The notes under the pieces: generated by a model | Database searches by the model: none | The model's input: the letters and a program-made list of their open reading frames with translations, nothing else | Told to the model about the DNA's origin: nothing | Translations under genes and position numbers: made by a program | Source of the DNA: Streptomyces sp. NBC_00523 | GTDB taxonomy: Bacteria > Actinomycetota > Actinomycetes > Streptomycetales > Streptomycetaceae | DNA: 64,000 nucleotides | Direction: 5' to 3' | Assembly: GCF_036346615.1 (NCBI RefSeq) | Contig: NZ_CP107836.1 | Coordinates: 930,001-994,000 of the forward strand | Part shown: positions 62,534 to 64,000 of the stretch, piece after piece | Numbering within the stretch: position 1 is the stretch's first letter | How the letters are laid out: the number at the start of each line of letters is the position of its first letter

Positions 62534-62566
62534 GAGAAGGGCCGCCGGTACGGGGCGGCCCTTCTC
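62534..62566 (-). terminator. Terminator after the hotdog gene
   Basis: A 13-bp perfect stem (62534-62546 with 62554-62566), seven-base loop, 22 bases beyond the minus-strand stop at 62588. Confidence 0.85.
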
Positions 62567-62587
62567 GTACGGATGCGGTTCCGCGGC

Positions 62588-63040
62588 TCAGGAGTTCGGG
62601 CGCAGCGTCCAGATCACGGTCATCTCACCGGTCACGGCGCCGTCGCCGCGCCGGATCTCCACGGTCACCGGGAACTCGGGGCGCTCGCCCGCGTCGAGTT
62701 CGGCGACGACCTCGGCGGCGGGACGGCCGAGGACGGCGGTCGCGGTGACCTCGCCCATGGCCAGCTTCTTGTAGCCGATCTCGGCGCTGACCGCGAGCGG
62801 CACGGCCCGGGAGAGCTGGTCGCCGAAGGCGGCGATGACGATGGCGCCGCTCGCCGACTCGGCCAGCGTGAACATCGCTCCGGCATGCGGTCCGCCCACG
62901 TGATTGTGGTAGTCGGGCTGGTCCGGCATGCGGATCACCGCGCGCTCGGCGGTGGACTCCAGGAATTCGAGGTTGAGGGTCCGGACCATGGGAACCGTTG
63001 CGGCGAGCATCTCGCCCGCGGTCATCTGTTCAGCGCTCAT
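62588..63040 (-). CDS. Hotdog-fold thioesterase-like protein
   Basis: A 150-residue hotdog protein (PaaI/DUF4442-like): DQPDYHNHVGGPHAGAMFTLAESASGAI and MGEVTATAVLGRP. It likely hydrolyses an acyl-CoA. I chose ATG 63040 since TAACAT (63048-63053, minus strand) lies seven bases upstream, the leaderless pattern; ATG 63058 is an alternative adding six residues. Confidence 0.85.
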   Translation of the reverse strand: MSAEQMTAGEMLAATVPMVRTLNLEFLESTAERAVIRMPDQPDYHNHVGGPHAGAMFTLAESASGAIVIAAFGDQLSRAVPLAVSAEIGYKKLAMGEVTATAVLGRPAAEVVAELDAGERPEFPVTVEIRRGDGAVTGEMTVIWTLRPNS

Positions 63041-63181
63041 GGACGGGATGTTACTCATGGGTAGACAGCTTTGGCCATGCCCCTGCGGACACGCACGGGG
63101 CGGGCCGCCGCCGCTCCTTCACCGTTCGCACACGGGGGCGGACGTAGCACGCGGGGCGGGGCCCCTCTATCGTTACTCGCC

Positions 63182-64000
63182 ATGTGGCCAGGACAGCAGC
63201 CGCCCGGGGGCGAGCAGAACCCGCAGGACCAGAACCAGAACCCGTACCAGCAGCCGGGGTACCAGCAGCCGAATCCCTATCAGCAGCCGGGATATCGGCA
63301 GCAGGGTCAGCAGCCGAACCAGCAGCCGGGCCAGCAGCCCGGTTACGGCTACCCGCAGCAGGGCGGGCAGGGCGGGTACGGACAGCCCAACCCGTACCAG
63401 CAGCCGACCGTTCCGCAGTACGCGGTGCCCGGCCCTCCCGGCGACCCGCAGCCGGGCAACGACAAGAAGAAGACGACGGTCATCGCCATCGTCGCCGCGA
63501 CCGCGGTCGTGGTGGCCGCCGCGGTCACCGGTGTCATCGTGCTGAACAAGGACGACGACAAGGACGGCAAGAACGTCGCCGACGACAAGAAGTCGTCCGC
63601 GCCCGCCAAGCCGTCCGGCTCCCCCTCCTCGCCGGAGGCCAACCCGCGCGGCGGCGAGGACGCCAAGCCGCAGATCGCGGGCTGGAAGGTCGTGACGAAC
63701 CCCAAGTGGGGCACCCAGTTCGACGTGCCCGGCGACTGGGAGGTGTCCCCTCCCAGCGTGCAGTCCTTCTTCGAGGACGAGAAGAAGAACGACGGCATGC
63801 CGCTCATCGGCTTCAGCGCGCCCGCGGACCTCAAGCAGGAGTGGTGCACCGACGACGCCGACAAGGACGGCACCAAGGACAAGTACAGCCTGGCCGGCAC
63901 CGGCACCCGGGGGGCGCAGGGCGCCACGGACGCCGACGTGAACGCCCGTAACGAGGCGGGCACCTGGGCCTGGGCCGCGTTCGCGCAGCACATGCCGAAG
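63182..64000 (+). CDS. Gln/Pro-rich single-pass membrane protein (5' part)
   Basis: 273 codons are visible; the frame runs off the right edge. Residues about 1-98 are a low-complexity tail of Gln-Pro-Tyr-Gly repeats (NPYQQPGYQQP and similar), then KKK and one membrane helix (about 98-121, TTVIAIVAATAVVVAAAVTGVIVL), then an acidic/Lys linker, then an outside domain beginning near residue 165 (WKVVTNPKWGTQFDVPGDWEV) that is cut short. TATCGT (63168-63173) lies eight bases before ATG. Common type in Streptomyces; function unknown. Confidence 0.85.
   Translation, partial: MWPGQQPPGGEQNPQDQNQNPYQQPGYQQPNPYQQPGYRQQGQQPNQQPGQQPGYGYPQQGGQGGYGQPNPYQQPTVPQYAVPGPPGDPQPGNDKKKTTVIAIVAATAVVVAAAVTGVIVLNKDDDKDGKNVADDKKSSAPAKPSGSPSSPEANPRGGEDAKPQIAGWKVVTNPKWGTQFDVPGDWEVSPPSVQSFFEDEKKNDGMPLIGFSAPADLKQEWCTDDADKDGTKDKYSLAGTGTRGAQGATDADVNARNEAGTWAWAAFAQHMPK

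Overview
The window is very GC-rich, codon usage is strongly biased to G/C in third positions, and the gene families are typical of Streptomyces: MurT/GatD, an XRE-DUF5753/DUF397 regulator pair with a TTA (bldA-type) codon, a DasR-like operator, a CebR-type operator, many start codons directly preceded by a -10 box (leaderless style), and a c-di-AMP riboswitch before an NlpC/P60 gene. It looks like core-chromosome sequence of a cellulolytic Streptomyces. No rRNA, tRNA, insertion sequence, prophage or CRISPR array was seen.

Layout. 1-6.8 kb: end of a secreted beta-helix protein, an alanyl-tRNA-synthetase-like protein lacking the editing part, the lipid II amidation pair murT-gatD, pfkA, a CtaG-like copper/oxidase assembly protein, a tiny membrane protein and a HIT hydrolase. 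6.8-15.7 kb: a cellulose/xylan degradation cluster (GH10, GH48, GH12, GH6), every enzyme carrying a C-terminal family 3 carbohydrate-binding module, behind a perfect CebR-type palindrome. 15.9-23.5 kb: a one-polypeptide sigma/anti-sigma-like/membrane/CAP protein, plsC, an epimerase, a TetR-permease divergon with shared operators, an orphan Phd/YefM antitoxin, a ClpP-like protein without catalytic Ser and His, an adjacent ORF interrupted by TAG, and a riboswitch-controlled cell-wall hydrolase. 23.5-25.2 kb: ATPase/XRE-DUF5753/DUF397 trio.

25.2-29.8 kb: biotin genes, bioF divergent from bioB-bioA-bioD. 29.9-37.7 kb: a P450, a GNAT, two CNNM-CBS transporters preceded by a short coupled ORF, an SGNH hydrolase, purB, a mismatch-specific uracil/thymine DNA glycosylase. 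38-46.7 kb: ROK and GntR regulators, an EamA exporter divergent from a MocR regulator, and a SWIM/DUF6493 pair. 46.8-52.8 kb: a membrane ACT-GNAT fusion, a Cys/Met-type PLP enzyme divergent from an Lrp regulator, a DUF885 peptidase, a rhodanese divergent from a second Lrp. 52.8-64 kb: sbcD-sbcC, a YigZ protein, a CoA-binding protein, a YbaK deacylase, an XRE-cupin regulator divergent from an EamA transporter, two left-handed beta-helix enzymes, a DedA protein, a hotdog thioesterase and the start of a Gln/Pro-rich membrane protein that runs off the end.

How genes work together: GH48 and GH6 exocellulases plus the GH12 endoglucanase and GH10 xylanase form a complete plant-cell-wall attack set, probably derepressed by cellobiose through CebR. 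MurT-GatD amidate lipid II. BioF-A-D-B make biotin from pimeloyl-ACP/CoA. SbcCD processes DNA hairpins. The most unusual items are the sigma-CAP fusion, the pseudo-ClpP with its damaged neighbour, the minimal AlaRS-like protein with a possible leader peptide, and the coupled short ORF before the CNNM pair.
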